From positions 124,001 to 188,000 of the forward strand of contig NZ_FQXD01000002.1 of the NCBI RefSeq assembly GCF_900129865.1: 64,000 nucleotides of DNA, given 5' to 3'. Position 1 is the first letter of the stretch. Each line of letters starts with the position of its first letter. The position numbers and the translations under genes are program-made. The notes beneath the pieces were generated by a model, which ran no database searches, had not been told where the DNA came from, and saw only the letters and a list, made by a program, of their open reading frames with translations. This document shows, in pieces, positions 29,013-39,349 of this stretch. Source of the DNA: Virgibacillus chiguensis. Its GTDB lineage: Bacteria; Bacillota; Bacilli; Bacillales; Amphibacillaceae.

Positions 29013-30221
29013 TTATTGACCCTCCAAGTCTTCATGAATCAGTTTAACAATTTGTTCAGCTATCACCTGCTTTGTATTCAAAGCGAGCTTTTCCTCTCTC
29101 CCTTGTTTATTCAAATACGTAACGGCATTTGTGTCCCCAGAAAATCCGGCACCTTCAAGAGAAATATCGTTAACAATAATTGCATCAAGGTTCTTTTTCT
29201 GCAACTTTTTATAACCATTTTCGATCGGTGTTTCTGTTTCAGCAGCAAATCCTACAAGAAACTGATCCTCTTTTTGGTCACCCAACGTCTGTAATATATC
29301 TCTTGTACGTTCCATCTCGAGGTATAACGGACCAGGTTGCTTTTTCATTTTATGATCATACGTGATGCTCGGACGATAATCAGCAACAGCTGCAGCTTTA
29401 ATGATAATATCACTTTTAGTAGCGTGCTCCAGCATAGCTTCATACATCTCCTCAGCAGTTGTAACATCCACTCTTTCAATTTGATGATGTTGCACTTGCA
29501 TTTGACTTGGACCAGCTACCAACGTAACGGAAGCACCTGCATTAGCAGCTGCTTCTGCTATCGCAAAGCCCATTTTTCCGGAAGAACGATTCGTAAAATA
29601 ACGAACTGGATCTATTTTTTCTTGTGTCGGTCCAGCAGAAATCAACATTTGCTTTCCTTTTAGAAATAGTTGTGCTTTTTTCTGTTGATGTACTTCTATC
29701 GTTTGTATAATTTGCTCCGGCTCTTCTAATCTGCCTTTTCCTACATAACCACAAGCCAAATAACCGGATCCAGGTTCGATAAAATGATACCCCCATTCTA
29801 CTAAAGTTTGCATGTTTTTTATAACTGCTGAATGTGCATACATGTGCACATTCATTGCAGGAGCAATATATACATCTGCTTGGGTAGCAAGTAATACCGT
29901 CGATAACATGTCATCAGCAATTCCATTGGCAAGCTTTCCGATTATATTTGCAGTTGCTGGAGCAATAATTATAATATCAGCCCAATCAGCCACATCGATA
30001 TGAGCAATTCTTTCTGGGTCTTTCTCATCAAATGTGTCCGTATATACAGGGTTACGGGTAAGCGCTTGAAATGTTAAAGGTGTAACGAATTTCATTGCAT
30101 TATCAGTCATGATCACCTTTACATTTGCTCCTTGCTGTGTCAACTTACTAGCGAGACTACAAGCCTTGTAAGCTGCTATCCCTCCAGATACACCCAATAC
30201 AATATTTTTGGAATAAACCAT
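29013..30221 (-). CDS. coaBC: Bifunctional phosphopantothenoylcysteine decarboxylase/synthetase CoaBC
   Basis: A 402-residue enzyme for two steps of coenzyme A synthesis. The N-terminal flavoprotein decarboxylase (about 1-190) has GVSGGIAAYKACSLASKL and the substrate-binding PAMNVHMY. The C-terminal synthetase (about 190-402) has ISAGPTQEKIDPVRYFTNRS and SGKMGFAIAEAA. CoA supply links it to the acyl carrier protein and lipid genes elsewhere in the window. ATG 30221 follows GAAAGGGG. It is downstream of rpoZ with a hairpin between. Confidence 0.97.
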   Translation of the reverse strand: MVYSKNIVLGVSGGIAAYKACSLASKLTQQGANVKVIMTDNAMKFVTPLTFQALTRNPVYTDTFDEKDPERIAHIDVADWADIIIIAPATANIIGKLANGIADDMLSTVLLATQADVYIAPAMNVHMYAHSAVIKNMQTLVEWGYHFIEPGSGYLACGYVGKGRLEEPEQIIQTIEVHQQKKAQLFLKGKQMLISAGPTQEKIDPVRYFTNRSSGKMGFAIAEAAANAGASVTLVAGPSQMQVQHHQIERVDVTTAEEMYEAMLEHATKSDIIIKAAAVADYRPSITYDHKMKKQPGPLYLEMERTRDILQTLGDQKEDQFLVGFAAETETPIENGYKKLQKKNLDAIIVNDISLEGAGFSGDTNAVTYLNKQGREEKLALNTKQVIAEQIVKLIHEDLEGQ

Positions 30222-30299
30222 GGTTTTTGCCCCTTTCTTTTCATCTTCCAGTTGACCATGTTGTATTTGTTACTTCATTTTAAATAGGCCTATGCAGAA

Positions 30300-30329
30300 A
30301 CTCCCTCGCAACTATATTTGCGAGGGAGT
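30300..30329 (-). terminator. 12-bp hairpin between rpoZ and coaBC
   Basis: ACTCCCTCGCAA (30300-30311) pairs perfectly with TTGCGAGGGAGT (30318-30329) over a 6-base loop. It is GC-rich for this genome but lacks a long U-tract (TTTCTGC follows on the minus strand), so it may be a partial terminator or a processing site inside the gmk-rpoZ-coaBC-priA operon. Confidence 0.5.
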
Positions 30330-30385
30330 CTCTACGCTTCATTATGATAACCTCTTTCATCATCCCTGCAACTGGGAGACATTCC

Positions 30386-30597
30386 TTATAATTGACTTTT
30401 TCCCGCCTCTTCGTCAATAAATAACTTTCCTGCTTGAACTTCTTCCAGTGCCATACCAACGTATTGATAGGATTTTGGGTTATCAATTAACACTTTCTTC
30501 GTTTCGCTAATTTGTCTAGCTCTTCTGGCAGCGAGTGTAACAAGGCTATATTTTGAGTTAACTTTTTTTAATAAAGAGTCAATCGATGGGTCTAGCA

Positions 30598-30598
<1 letters not shown>
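30386..30598 (-). CDS. rpoZ: RNA polymerase omega subunit
   Basis: A 70-residue omega subunit with MLDPSIDSLLKKVNSKYSLV and the conserved AARRARQI segment that clamps the beta-prime C-terminus. It overlaps gmk by one base and precedes coaBC, the classic gmk-rpoZ-coaBC order. Complete; ATG 30598 follows GGAGGA inside the gmk end. Confidence 0.96.
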
Positions 30599-31490
<892 letters not shown>

Positions 31491-32077
31491 TATGAACCCT
31501 CCGTATATTCTTTCTCTCTATAATTTTTATATTCCGTTCTAAAAATTGCTTAAATAGTGTATTACAAATGTCCCTTATTTCTACATTGCTTCGCTTCGTT
31601 TTTATAACGAAGCGATACTCCTTAACGATTTTTCTCTTAACAAGACATTTGCGACTGAACCGGGCCTTCATATCACTTTTTTAACAATTATGTTATAAAA
31701 ACAATTCCATTTCAATTTTTATATCAATGATATAAGATAAGAACGCCTTCCTTTGTTACACTATAGGGAAGTATAAAATTTTCAGGGTTTATGTATAAGC
31801 AAAGCGATGGTGTTTTATCGCTAGAAAGACTTGGCGATCGCCAAGTCTTTCTAATGCTCATGGATACCCTGTTCAAGGTGTTTGCACGAGAAGATAGAAA
31901 AACTCCGGTTATGAATGCAGGCTGTTTTTAACAAAGTATTACTATAGTTACATATAAAAATGTTGGCGTTAATAGATAAGATTTATAAACGATTGCTAGT
32001 TAAACACGAATGAAGTCACAAATATGTTTTCAACCTTTATTCATATTATACGTAAAAAAAGGTGCTTAACACAACTA
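31491..32077 (-). other. Long non-coding interval between yicC and remA
   Basis: This 587-base gap holds no supportable gene. It contains a 32-bp perfect palindrome (31822-31853) and otherwise AT-rich sequence. The frame at 31414-31671 overlaps remA out of frame and has no family resemblance. The remA promoter must be here but no -35/-10 pair stands out. Confidence 0.55.
31822..31853. repeat. 32-bp perfect palindrome
   Basis: Two 16-base arms meet without a spacer around GGCGATCGCC, so the sequence reads identically on both strands. Each RNA strand would fold into a long hairpin, and the core resembles the CTTGGC/GCCAAG dyads seen at 59418 and 37691. Following Ts are few, so a protein-binding site or a decayed bidirectional terminator are both possible. 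Confidence 0.8.
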
Positions 32078-32962
32078 TTACTCCATATTTTGCACTTGTT
32101 CTTTAATTTTTTCAATTTCACTCTTAATCAAAATGGTATATTCACTAATTACTGTATCAACGGATTTCGAACCAATTGTATTTGCTTCACGAAGTAATTC
32201 TTGAGCAATAAATTCTAACTTCCTTCCAATCGGCTCTGTTAATATGATTGTTTGCTCCATCTGTGCTAAGTGGCTATGCATACGTATTATTTCTTCAGTA
32301 ATATCGCCTTTTTCAGCTAATAAAACAATTTCTTGATATAATCTAGCTGTATCTTGTAGCGGTTCTTCCATAAAATGATCGGATACTCTACGTTTAATTC
32401 GCTCTCGATGTGCAGTTAAAGCAAACGGTTGACGTCCCTTTATTTTTTCTACATATTGTACTAGATTATGTATACGTGTCCGTAAATCTTTTAATAGAGA
32501 GACACCCTCTTTTTCCCTCATTTCTAATGCTTGTTTACTCGCATGATTGACTGCATTCATTAACAAGGAAATGTATTCATCCGATATGTTGTTCTCCTTT
32601 TCGGATACAGAAAATATCTCTGGAAAGCTAGTAATAACCGTCATTGGCAAATCTCCATTAAGCTGATATCGCTGCTTCAACTCTTGTAACTGCACCATGT
32701 ATTGATCTACTAGGTCCCAATTTGCTTCCACCGTTTTTTGTAGTAATGTTTCTCCATAAATTTGAATATATAATTCTACTCTTCCACGTTGAAAAAAGGT
32801 TTGGAGTATCCTTCTAAGTTGATCCTCCAAAAATATACATTGACTTGGGATTTTCATACTTACATCAAAATATCTATGATTCACCGTTTTAACCTCAACT
32901 GCTATCGTTAGCTCATTCGTACCAACCTTCGCTCTTCCGTAGCTCGTCATACTTTTTGCCAT
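32078..32962 (-). CDS. yicC: YicC/YloC-family endoribonuclease
   Basis: A 294-residue protein with the family opening MAKSMTSYGRAKV, EVKTVNHRYFDVSMKIPSQ near residue 30, and the C-terminal DUF1732 block FIAQELLREANTIGSKSVD. E. coli YicC and relatives are reported as RNases acting on small RNAs. ATG 32962 is chosen because GGAGTGA lies 6 bases before it; the GTG at 32971 is within that site. Gene order yicC-remA-gmk is conserved, though a 587-base gap follows here. Confidence 0.93.
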   Translation of the reverse strand: MAKSMTSYGRAKVGTNELTIAVEVKTVNHRYFDVSMKIPSQCIFLEDQLRRILQTFFQRGRVELYIQIYGETLLQKTVEANWDLVDQYMVQLQELKQRYQLNGDLPMTVITSFPEIFSVSEKENNISDEYISLLMNAVNHASKQALEMREKEGVSLLKDLRTRIHNLVQYVEKIKGRQPFALTAHRERIKRRVSDHFMEEPLQDTARLYQEIVLLAEKGDITEEIIRMHSHLAQMEQTIILTEPIGRKLEFIAQELLREANTIGSKSVDTVISEYTILIKSEIEKIKEQVQNME

Positions 32963-33127
32963 ACTAATCACTCCATCTATATCGTATTATACCCTCAGTT
33001 CCTTTTTATTGAAAAGAGATATGGTTGTCCGTTCTATTACAATCTCAATACTAGTCATTATTAATGTATAGAGAAAAAGACAGTTGATTTAAGAAAATAA
33101 ATAGTCACTTCGTCCTCCATGCAAAAG

Positions 33128-33157
33128 GAGCGTGCCATATGTTACGACGGCACGCTC
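33128..33157 (-). terminator. Terminator of the P-type ATPase gene
   Basis: GAGCGTGCC (33128-33136) pairs with GGCACGCTC (33149-33157), then CCTTTTGC on the minus strand, 13 bases after the ATPase stop codon. Confidence 0.75.
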
Positions 33158-33169
33158 AAATAGTTACTA

Positions 33170-35824
33170 TTATTTTTTAGTGAAACCAAAAATAACGGTC
33201 GGTAACGCACTAAGAGCTAAGATTAACGCCCAGTCTCTTAAATTTAAAGATACTGTATGAAAAATAGGTTGTAGTGGCGTCCAATAAATAACGACTAATA
33301 ACAGTACAAGAGATGACAACACAGCTAATACAAGATACATATTTTCAAATGGGTTTCTTGCAAAAATAGACCGCTCACTCCGACAATCAAATACGTGAAT
33401 CAATTGCGCCATTACTAATGTGGTAAAAGCAATTGTTTGGGCATAAGTTAGATGAGTTGGGTCATTTTGATACGCAATGATAAACCCGATGAGGGTGACA
33501 GCACCAATTACGATCCCCCTACTAATGATTTTATAGCCTAGTCCACGGGCAAATACTCCCTCATCTATACTCCTTGGATGTTTCTTCATCACATCCCCTT
33601 CTGCTTTATCCATCCCTAAAGCCATTGCTGGTAGTCCATCTGTAACTAAGTTCACCCATAAAATTTGTACAGGTACAAGTGGTAATGGTAAGGAAAGTAA
33701 CATAGCAAACAACATAACTAAAATCTCACCAACATTGGAAGCTAACAAATAGCGAATAAATTTTCGTATATTTTCATAAATCGTTCGTCCTTCTTCAATT
33801 GCAGCTTTTATCGTAGCAAAATTATCATCCATTAGTATAAGCGAGGAGGCTTCTTTTGTTACATCTGTTCCGCTTTGCCCCATACTAATCCCAATATTAC
33901 TCGCTTTTATAGCAGGTGCGTCATTTACGCCATCACCTGTCATCGCCACCACATGCCCCTTTTGTTGAAAAGCATGGACGATCCTTAATTTATGTTCTGG
34001 GGTAACACGTGCAAACACATAAACATCTTCAATCGTATCTTCCAATTCTTGTTGAGACATATTGTTCATTTGATATCCTTCTAGTACGTTCCCATCTTCT
34101 GGCATTAGTTCTAAGTTTAACGCAATCGCCCGAGCCGTTTTAGCGTGATCTCCTGTAATCATGACAGTTTTAATACCAGCGTTACGGCATTCTTGAACTG
34201 CTTTCTTTACTTCTTTCCGAGGTGGATCCATCATCCCGTAAACACCGATAAAAGTTAAATCTTTTTCAAGAACAGATGATAAAGCATCTTCATCATTGGA
34301 CAACGGCTTTACAGCAATAGCTAGTGTACGTAATGCTTTTTCAGCCATTTGATTAATAGCTTGCTCAATTGCAACTTGCTTTTGGGCTTTTAGAAGCTGC
34401 TTTCCTTCTTCTTCTAACACATATGCTGATCGAGGTAATAAAACTTCTGGTGCACCTTTCGTAATTAAAAAGCGACGTTTCTCCTTATCTTCCACAATGA
34501 CACTCATCCGTTTACGATCGGAATCAAACGGAAATTCCTTAATAATGTTATAGGCTTGTTTATCTTCTTCACTTAGTCCGATTTTTCTAGCAGCAATAAC
34601 TAATGCCCCATCAGTTGGATTACCATCAATGGTATATTTACCTTTCTTTTTAGCAAGTGAAGCTTGATTGCAAAGCAAACCATATAAAAGCATCGTTGAC
34701 AAATGAGGAGAACTGTTCTTTATTTTTTCGTCGTTGTAAAAAAAATCTCCTTGTAAATCATATCCATCACCAGTTACATATAGCTGTTTTCCATGAAGCA
34801 ATACTTCCTTTACTGTCATTTTATTTTCCGTCATTGTTCCCGTCTTATCTGAACAAATAACCGAAGCACATCCCAATGTTTCAACTGCGGACAATTTACG
34901 AACGATTGCTTTTTTTCTTATCATACGTTGAACACCGAGGGAAAGTGCGACCGTTACAATAGCTGGCAAGCCTTCCGGAATAGCAGCAACTGCAAGCGAA
35001 ACACCGGCTAAAAACATCGTATAAGCTGGCTGACCTTGTATAACACCTAATACGACGACTAAAGCAGTAAGAAGTAAGGCAATAACAATTAAAAACTTAC
35101 CTAATTCTGCAAGTTTACGCTCTAGAGGTGTCATCACTTTCTTTGTATTTGCCATTAGAGAAGCAATTTGCCCCATAACCGTCTGCATGCCAGTGCCAAC
35201 AACGATGCCAATTCCTGTTCCGCGAGTGACTAATGTCCCCATAAATCCCATATTAACTTGATCTTGCGCATCTAATTTAGCACGGTGGATAGCTTGGGCA
35301 TGTTTTGATACTGGAAGCGATTCTCCGGTTAGTGCTGATTCTTCCGTTTCTAAACTATCTGAACGAATAATCCGTATATCTGCTGGTATACGGTCACCAC
35401 TTGAAATCCGAACAATATCGCCAACAACTACATGTTTGGAAGGAATTCTTTCCCATTTTTTATCACGTAGAACATAAGCCATAGGGGCTGATAATTCTTT
35501 TAATTTATCAAGTGATTTTTCTGCCTTTTGCTCTTGAAAAAAACCGATACAACCATTGACGATTACAATAACCATAATTGCAATTGCATCAATATATTCA
35601 CCTAACAGACCCGCAATTAATGTCGCTGCTAACAGAACAAGTACCATAAAATCTTGAAATTGCTTTATAAAAATCAACCATTTTGACATTTTTTTCTGCG
35701 CTTCTAAAACATTTTCTCCGTATTGCTTACGTCTTTTTTCCACTTGCTTAACAGATAAACCACGGTTAGCAGTAACGTGCAATTTTTTTTCTACATCTTC
35801 TACTTCTAACTGATACCATTTCAT
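33170..35824 (-). CDS. yloB: Calcium-translocating P-type ATPase (YloB-like)
   Basis: An 884-residue P2-type pump with ten predicted membrane segments. The actuator loop has TGESLPV, the phosphorylation site is ICSDKTGTMT (Asp about 327), the ion-binding M4 has PEGLPAIV, and the hinge has MTGDGVNDAPAIK. The C-terminal LVTDGLPAMALGMDKAEG fits the SERCA-like bacterial group; B. subtilis YloB exports Ca2+ and affects spores. Start ATG 35824 follows GGAGGAA; the ATG at 35854 would swallow that site. Divergent from rqcH. Confidence 0.95.
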   Translation of the reverse strand: MKWYQLEVEDVEKKLHVTANRGLSVKQVEKRRKQYGENVLEAQKKMSKWLIFIKQFQDFMVLVLLAATLIAGLLGEYIDAIAIMVIVIVNGCIGFFQEQKAEKSLDKLKELSAPMAYVLRDKKWERIPSKHVVVGDIVRISSGDRIPADIRIIRSDSLETEESALTGESLPVSKHAQAIHRAKLDAQDQVNMGFMGTLVTRGTGIGIVVGTGMQTVMGQIASLMANTKKVMTPLERKLAELGKFLIVIALLLTALVVVLGVIQGQPAYTMFLAGVSLAVAAIPEGLPAIVTVALSLGVQRMIRKKAIVRKLSAVETLGCASVICSDKTGTMTENKMTVKEVLLHGKQLYVTGDGYDLQGDFFYNDEKIKNSSPHLSTMLLYGLLCNQASLAKKKGKYTIDGNPTDGALVIAARKIGLSEEDKQAYNIIKEFPFDSDRKRMSVIVEDKEKRRFLITKGAPEVLLPRSAYVLEEEGKQLLKAQKQVAIEQAINQMAEKALRTLAIAVKPLSNDEDALSSVLEKDLTFIGVYGMMDPPRKEVKKAVQECRNAGIKTVMITGDHAKTARAIALNLELMPEDGNVLEGYQMNNMSQQELEDTIEDVYVFARVTPEHKLRIVHAFQQKGHVVAMTGDGVNDAPAIKASNIGISMGQSGTDVTKEASSLILMDDNFATIKAAIEEGRTIYENIRKFIRYLLASNVGEILVMLFAMLLSLPLPLVPVQILWVNLVTDGLPAMALGMDKAEGDVMKKHPRSIDEGVFARGLGYKIISRGIVIGAVTLIGFIIAYQNDPTHLTYAQTIAFTTLVMAQLIHVFDCRSERSIFARNPFENMYLVLAVLSSLVLLLVVIYWTPLQPIFHTVSLNLRDWALILALSALPTVIFGFTKK

Positions 35825-35943
35825 CCTGCATTCCTCCAGATTCTTACCTTTCAATCTTTTAAAAGAGTTCTATTCGATCGGTTGCTCCTTTGTACTACCT
35901 CTTTCCATATATGATATGTATGCAGACTTGTCCACAAAAATGC

Positions 35944-35949
35944 TATAAT
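35944..35949 (+). promoter_or_regulatory. Extended -10 promoter of rqcH
   Basis: TGCTATAAT gives a perfect TATAAT with the TG extension; no good -35 sits at the right distance. Transcription would begin near 35956, making a leader of only about 13 bases that consists of the ribosome site itself. Confidence 0.6.
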
Positions 35950-35968
35950 TACCATTGAGGTGATTAAG

Positions 35969-37675
35969 ATGCCATTTGATGGTATAGTAACGTACGCGAC
36001 AACGAACGAACTGCATACCAAATTAACAGCGGGGAAAATAACAAAAATCTATCAACCAACGGAAACGGAAGTATTATTTACCATTCGAAATCGTGGACAG
36101 AATACGGTTCTTTTATGTTCTATCCACCCTACTTACTCCCGAATACACCTAACCGAAGAAATGTTTCAAAATCCAAAAGAACCACCAATGTTTTGTATGG
36201 TGTTGAGAAAATATTTATCTGGAGCCATCATTAAAAAAATTGAACAACGGGGTTTGGAAAGAATTATCCAATTCACAATACATTCACGAAATGAAATTGG
36301 AGACATAACCGAGAAAAAATTAATAATGGAAATTATGGGGCGCCATAGCAATTTATTGCTTGTAGACGGGGAAGATGGACATATTATCGATAGTTTAAAA
36401 CATGTTTCCAGCTGGCAAAATCGCCACCGGACCATTTTACCTGGACAAACTTATCAGCTGCCACCAGAACAAAATAAATTAAATCCGCTTTTAATCCGTC
36501 CAGAACAACTTATTAAAAAGCTAGATTTTAATGCTGGAAAATTAGACACCCAAATTGTAAACCTACTTAGTGGATTTTCACCTGTCGTTGCCAAAGAGAT
36601 TGTTCATCAAGCCCATTTAGGTAATGAGAAAGTATATGAGCAAATATTTACTGACATGCAGCAACAACTGTTAGATAAAGACTTTACTCCTGTGATCTAT
36701 CGAAATCAAAAAGAAGATTATCATGTTCTCCCACTAACGCATTTAAAAGGAGAAAAACAAACTTTCTTGACAACAAATGGCATGCTTGACCAGTTTTACA
36801 CTGGAAAAGCAGAAAGAGATCGAGTGAAACAGCAAACGAAGGATTTAGCACGCTTGTTAAAAAATGAATTAGCTAAAAATAAACGGAAACAAAAAAAGCA
36901 TGCACAAACGATGCAAAAAGCGCAACGAAAAGAACACTACCAGAAAGCAGGAGAATTGCTGACAGCTCACTTACATCTCGTAACGCAGGGTGACAAGCAA
37001 ATAACCGTAGTAGACTATTATGACCCTGAACAAAAACAGTTAACCATTGATTTAAATCCATTGAAAACACCAAGTGAAAATGCACAGGCATACTTTAAGA
37101 CATATCAAAAACTAAAAACTTCAGAATTAAAAGTGAAGGAGGAGATAGCAAAAACAGAGCAGGAAATGGAGTATTTAGAGAGATTACTTCAGCAAATTGA
37201 AACAGCAAGCATACAGGATATTGAAGAGATTCGTGAAGAACTTCGCGATGAAGGCTATTTAAAAAAACAGAAAGCAACCAAGAAAAAGAAAGCAAAAACA
37301 GCCAAACCAGTACCTGAAAAATATATTGCATCTGACGGAACAACAATATTAGTCGGTAAAAATAATAAACAAAATGAATATGTAACGATGAAATTAGCTG
37401 CTCGCGATGATATTTGGTTGCACACGAAAGATATACCTGGCTCACATGTTATTATTCGTTCCGCTACTCCTTCAGAAGACACCATATTGGAAGCAGCTCA
37501 ACTTGCAGCTTATTTTAGTAAATCACGTCAATCCTCGTCCGTTCCAGTAGATTATACAAAAATTCGTCACGTAAAAAAACCGAATGGTGCAAAACCAGGC
37601 TTTGTAACGTATGATAATCAAAAAACAGTTTTTGTTACGCCTAATGAACAACTCATCCACAAATTAACACCATAA
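35969..37675 (+). CDS. rqcH: Ribosome quality control factor RqcH (NFACT, YloA)
   Basis: A 568-residue NFACT protein. The N-terminal NFACT-N domain begins MPFDGIVTYATTNELHTKL. A central coiled coil spans about 280-430, and the C-terminal NFACT-R domain contains ARDDIWLHTKDIPGSHVIIR (about 480-500). In B. subtilis it binds split 50S subunits carrying stalled peptidyl-tRNA and recruits tRNA-Ala to add alanine tails; older names call it a fibronectin-binding protein. ATG 35969 is preferred over the GTG at 35960, which is part of GAGGTG. Plus strand, single gene, bidirectional terminator after it. Confidence 0.95.
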   Translation: MPFDGIVTYATTNELHTKLTAGKITKIYQPTETEVLFTIRNRGQNTVLLCSIHPTYSRIHLTEEMFQNPKEPPMFCMVLRKYLSGAIIKKIEQRGLERIIQFTIHSRNEIGDITEKKLIMEIMGRHSNLLLVDGEDGHIIDSLKHVSSWQNRHRTILPGQTYQLPPEQNKLNPLLIRPEQLIKKLDFNAGKLDTQIVNLLSGFSPVVAKEIVHQAHLGNEKVYEQIFTDMQQQLLDKDFTPVIYRNQKEDYHVLPLTHLKGEKQTFLTTNGMLDQFYTGKAERDRVKQQTKDLARLLKNELAKNKRKQKKHAQTMQKAQRKEHYQKAGELLTAHLHLVTQGDKQITVVDYYDPEQKQLTIDLNPLKTPSENAQAYFKTYQKLKTSELKVKEEIAKTEQEMEYLERLLQQIETASIQDIEEIREELRDEGYLKKQKATKKKKAKTAKPVPEKYIASDGTTILVGKNNKQNEYVTMKLAARDDIWLHTKDIPGSHVIIRSATPSEDTILEAAQLAAYFSKSRQSSSVPVDYTKIRHVKKPNGAKPGFVTYDNQKTVFVTPNEQLIHKLTP

Positions 37676-37680
37676 AAAAC

Positions 37681-37716
37681 GAAGGCTAATCGCCAAGTAT
37701 AGTGGCGAAAGCCTTC
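37681..37716. terminator. Bidirectional terminator between rqcH and ohr
   Basis: GAAGGCT (37681-37687) and CGCCA (37691-37695) pair with TGGCG (37703-37707) and AGCCTTC (37710-37716). The plus strand continues CTTTG and the minus strand GTTTTTTATG, so it can end both convergent genes. Confidence 0.85.
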
Positions 37717-37757
37717 TTTGATCGCTAACTTATTTAGCAAGATAAATGTTTTCAAAT

Positions 37758-38177
37758 TTAAACAGCTTGTGGTTTTAAGTGTACATCGATATTTCCTCTA
37801 GTCGCCTTGGAATAAGGACATACTTGATGCGCTTTTTCCACAAGTTCCTCTGCTTCGTTTTGATCAACACCTTTTATTTTCACTGTTAACTCTACACCGA
37901 TTTTAAAACCATTATCGTCCGTATCTTTTAGAAAGCTAACAGCTGCTGTCGTCAAGGAATCAATTTCTTTCTTTTCTTTGGAAGCAACTAAATTTAAGGC
38001 ACCATCAAAACAAGATGCATATGTTGCTGCAAAAAGCTGTTCTGGGTTTGACCCCTTGTCTTCTTTATTCGTAGCTGGATTTACTAGTTTAAGATCAATT
38101 AAACCGTCATCTGATTGTACATGACCATCACGTCCATTTTTTGCTGTCGCCTTCGATGTAAAAATTACATTTGCCAT
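37758..38177 (-). CDS. Ohr-family organic hydroperoxide reductase
   Basis: A 139-residue OsmC/Ohr protein. The two redox cysteines are in YASCFDGALNL (about residue 55) and HQVCPYSKATRGN (about 118), the arrangement that reduces organic peroxides with a lipoyl thiol. NPEQLFAATYASCF is typical of Ohr. I chose ATG 38177 (MANVIFTSKATAKNGRDG), with AAGGAG upstream; the longer frame to 38219 has no ribosome site. The usual OhrR (MarR family) regulator is not adjacent; a LysR-type gene precedes it by 157 bases on the same strand. Confidence 0.92.
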   Translation of the reverse strand: MANVIFTSKATAKNGRDGHVQSDDGLIDLKLVNPATNKEDKGSNPEQLFAATYASCFDGALNLVASKEKKEIDSLTTAAVSFLKDTDDNGFKIGVELTVKIKGVDQNEAEELVEKAHQVCPYSKATRGNIDVHLKPQAV

Positions 38178-38334
38178 CTTTAAGCACTCCTTTTTTATAG
38201 ACCATAATCCCATGATCAAAATTACTTAAACACTTGATTTCTGTATGTCACCATTACTTTATGATTTGCAAGTAACAGGGTGCCATTAGAAACCACGTAC
38301 TAGTAATATACCTTCCTATTCGCACTTTTAAACA

Positions 38335-39204
38335 TCAAGATTTAGATGGCGTTAAAAAGGATGTCAATTCTTCTATAAAATGATTCACTTGTGGTAAAGA
38401 ACGAATTCCCTCTTGAAAACAAACCCATGTTTTTCTAGAGACAGGTTCCCCATTTAACAGAAGCGGTAAATAAGGATAGTCTTCTTTCATAAAATCAGAG
38501 ACACTTTCAGGTAACACAGCCATTCCTAACCCTTGCTTCATTAATTGCTTGCACGTCTCTATTTGATCAACCGTCATTGTTTTAATCGGTTTTATTTTAT
38601 CTTGATGTACATAAAGCCAATGATCTACTAATTCATGCATACTATCATCAGAACTAAATGCAATGAGTGGACGTTCTTTAATAGAATCTGCAGGAAACGC
38701 TTCTGTATCAAAAATATATAATGGATCATCAAATAATGGAAGACAAGTAGTCTCTTTCAATTTTTCACCACGGATAATACAAACATGATAATCTTTATGA
38801 TTTCGTTTAATGTCTTCACTAATACCTGTCACTAGATCGATGGCAACTTTAGGGAATTTGGCTGTAAATCTTCCTAACAAAGCTGGTAAATACCGTTGCG
38901 AGATAAGGGAAGAGCAAGCAATCGATAATGTTCCTTGCACATCGTTACTAGATATAGCTAATTGATTTTGCAATGCATTTTCTCGTTGTATTACCTCCAT
39001 AGCGTGTTGTAAAATTATTTCCCCTTCTGGTGTTGGAATAAGCTTCTTCGGGGTACGAATAAATACATTATGTCCAAAATATTCCTCCATATATTTCAAA
39101 CGTTGGGTTACTGCAGGCTGAGAAATCAGTACTGTTTTTGCTGTACCACGAATGGTTCCAATTTCTTGCAACTTTAACAATAGTTTGTAGTCGTCTATTT
39201 TCAT
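38335..39204 (-). CDS. LysR-family transcriptional regulator
   Basis: A 289-residue LysR protein. The N-terminal winged helix (about 1-62) includes GTIRGTAKTVLISQPAVTQR, followed by a linker helix and a substrate-binding domain with SIACSSLISQRYLPALLGRF. The C-terminal LMKQGLGMAVLPESV is typical. The effector cannot be inferred. ATG 39204 follows GAGGAAGTGGAG. It is divergent from a methyltransferase gene with a perfect TGATAA/TTATCA dyad between, suggesting autoregulation and control of that gene; whether it also governs ohr is unknown. Confidence 0.92.
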   Translation of the reverse strand: MKIDDYKLLLKLQEIGTIRGTAKTVLISQPAVTQRLKYMEEYFGHNVFIRTPKKLIPTPEGEIILQHAMEVIQRENALQNQLAISSNDVQGTLSIACSSLISQRYLPALLGRFTAKFPKVAIDLVTGISEDIKRNHKDYHVCIIRGEKLKETTCLPLFDDPLYIFDTEAFPADSIKERPLIAFSSDDSMHELVDHWLYVHQDKIKPIKTMTVDQIETCKQLMKQGLGMAVLPESVSDFMKEDYPYLPLLLNGEPVSRKTWVCFQEGIRSLPQVNHFIEELTSFLTPSKS

Positions 39205-39242
39205 AAACTCCACTTCCTCACTTTGTTTTTCTTTAAATAATC

Positions 39243-39261
39243 TGATAAAAATGGCTTATCA
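39243..39261. promoter_or_regulatory. Putative LysR-type operator
   Basis: TGATAA, 7 bases, TTATCA: a perfect dyad of the T-N11-A class, 38 bases upstream of the LysR start and about 90 bases upstream of the methyltransferase. Position between divergent genes is classic for LysR-type regulators. Confidence 0.6.
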
Positions 39262-39294
39262 AATACTATAACTATTCAATATTTTAATTATATC

Positions 39295-39322
39295 ATGACA
39301 TGTTTTATGCTTAAGATACAAG
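39295..39322 (+). promoter_or_regulatory. Candidate promoter of the methyltransferase gene
   Basis: ATGACA (39295-39300), 16 bases, then TACAAG (39317-39322), matching 5 and 4 of 6 consensus positions. It lies 34 bases downstream of the putative LysR operator, a distance allowing activation. Confidence 0.35.
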
Positions 39323-39349
39323 ATAAAATAATGACCTAGGGAGGAGTTT

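Noticed and set aside
30280-30486. 68-codon minus-strand frame overlapping rpoZ
   Set aside because: It overlaps rpoZ in another frame and covers the intergenic hairpin; no homology is apparent.
31833-31842. GGCGATCGCC core resembling the cyanobacterial HIP1 repeat
   Set aside because: Single occurrence in this window in a firmicute; explained by the larger palindrome.
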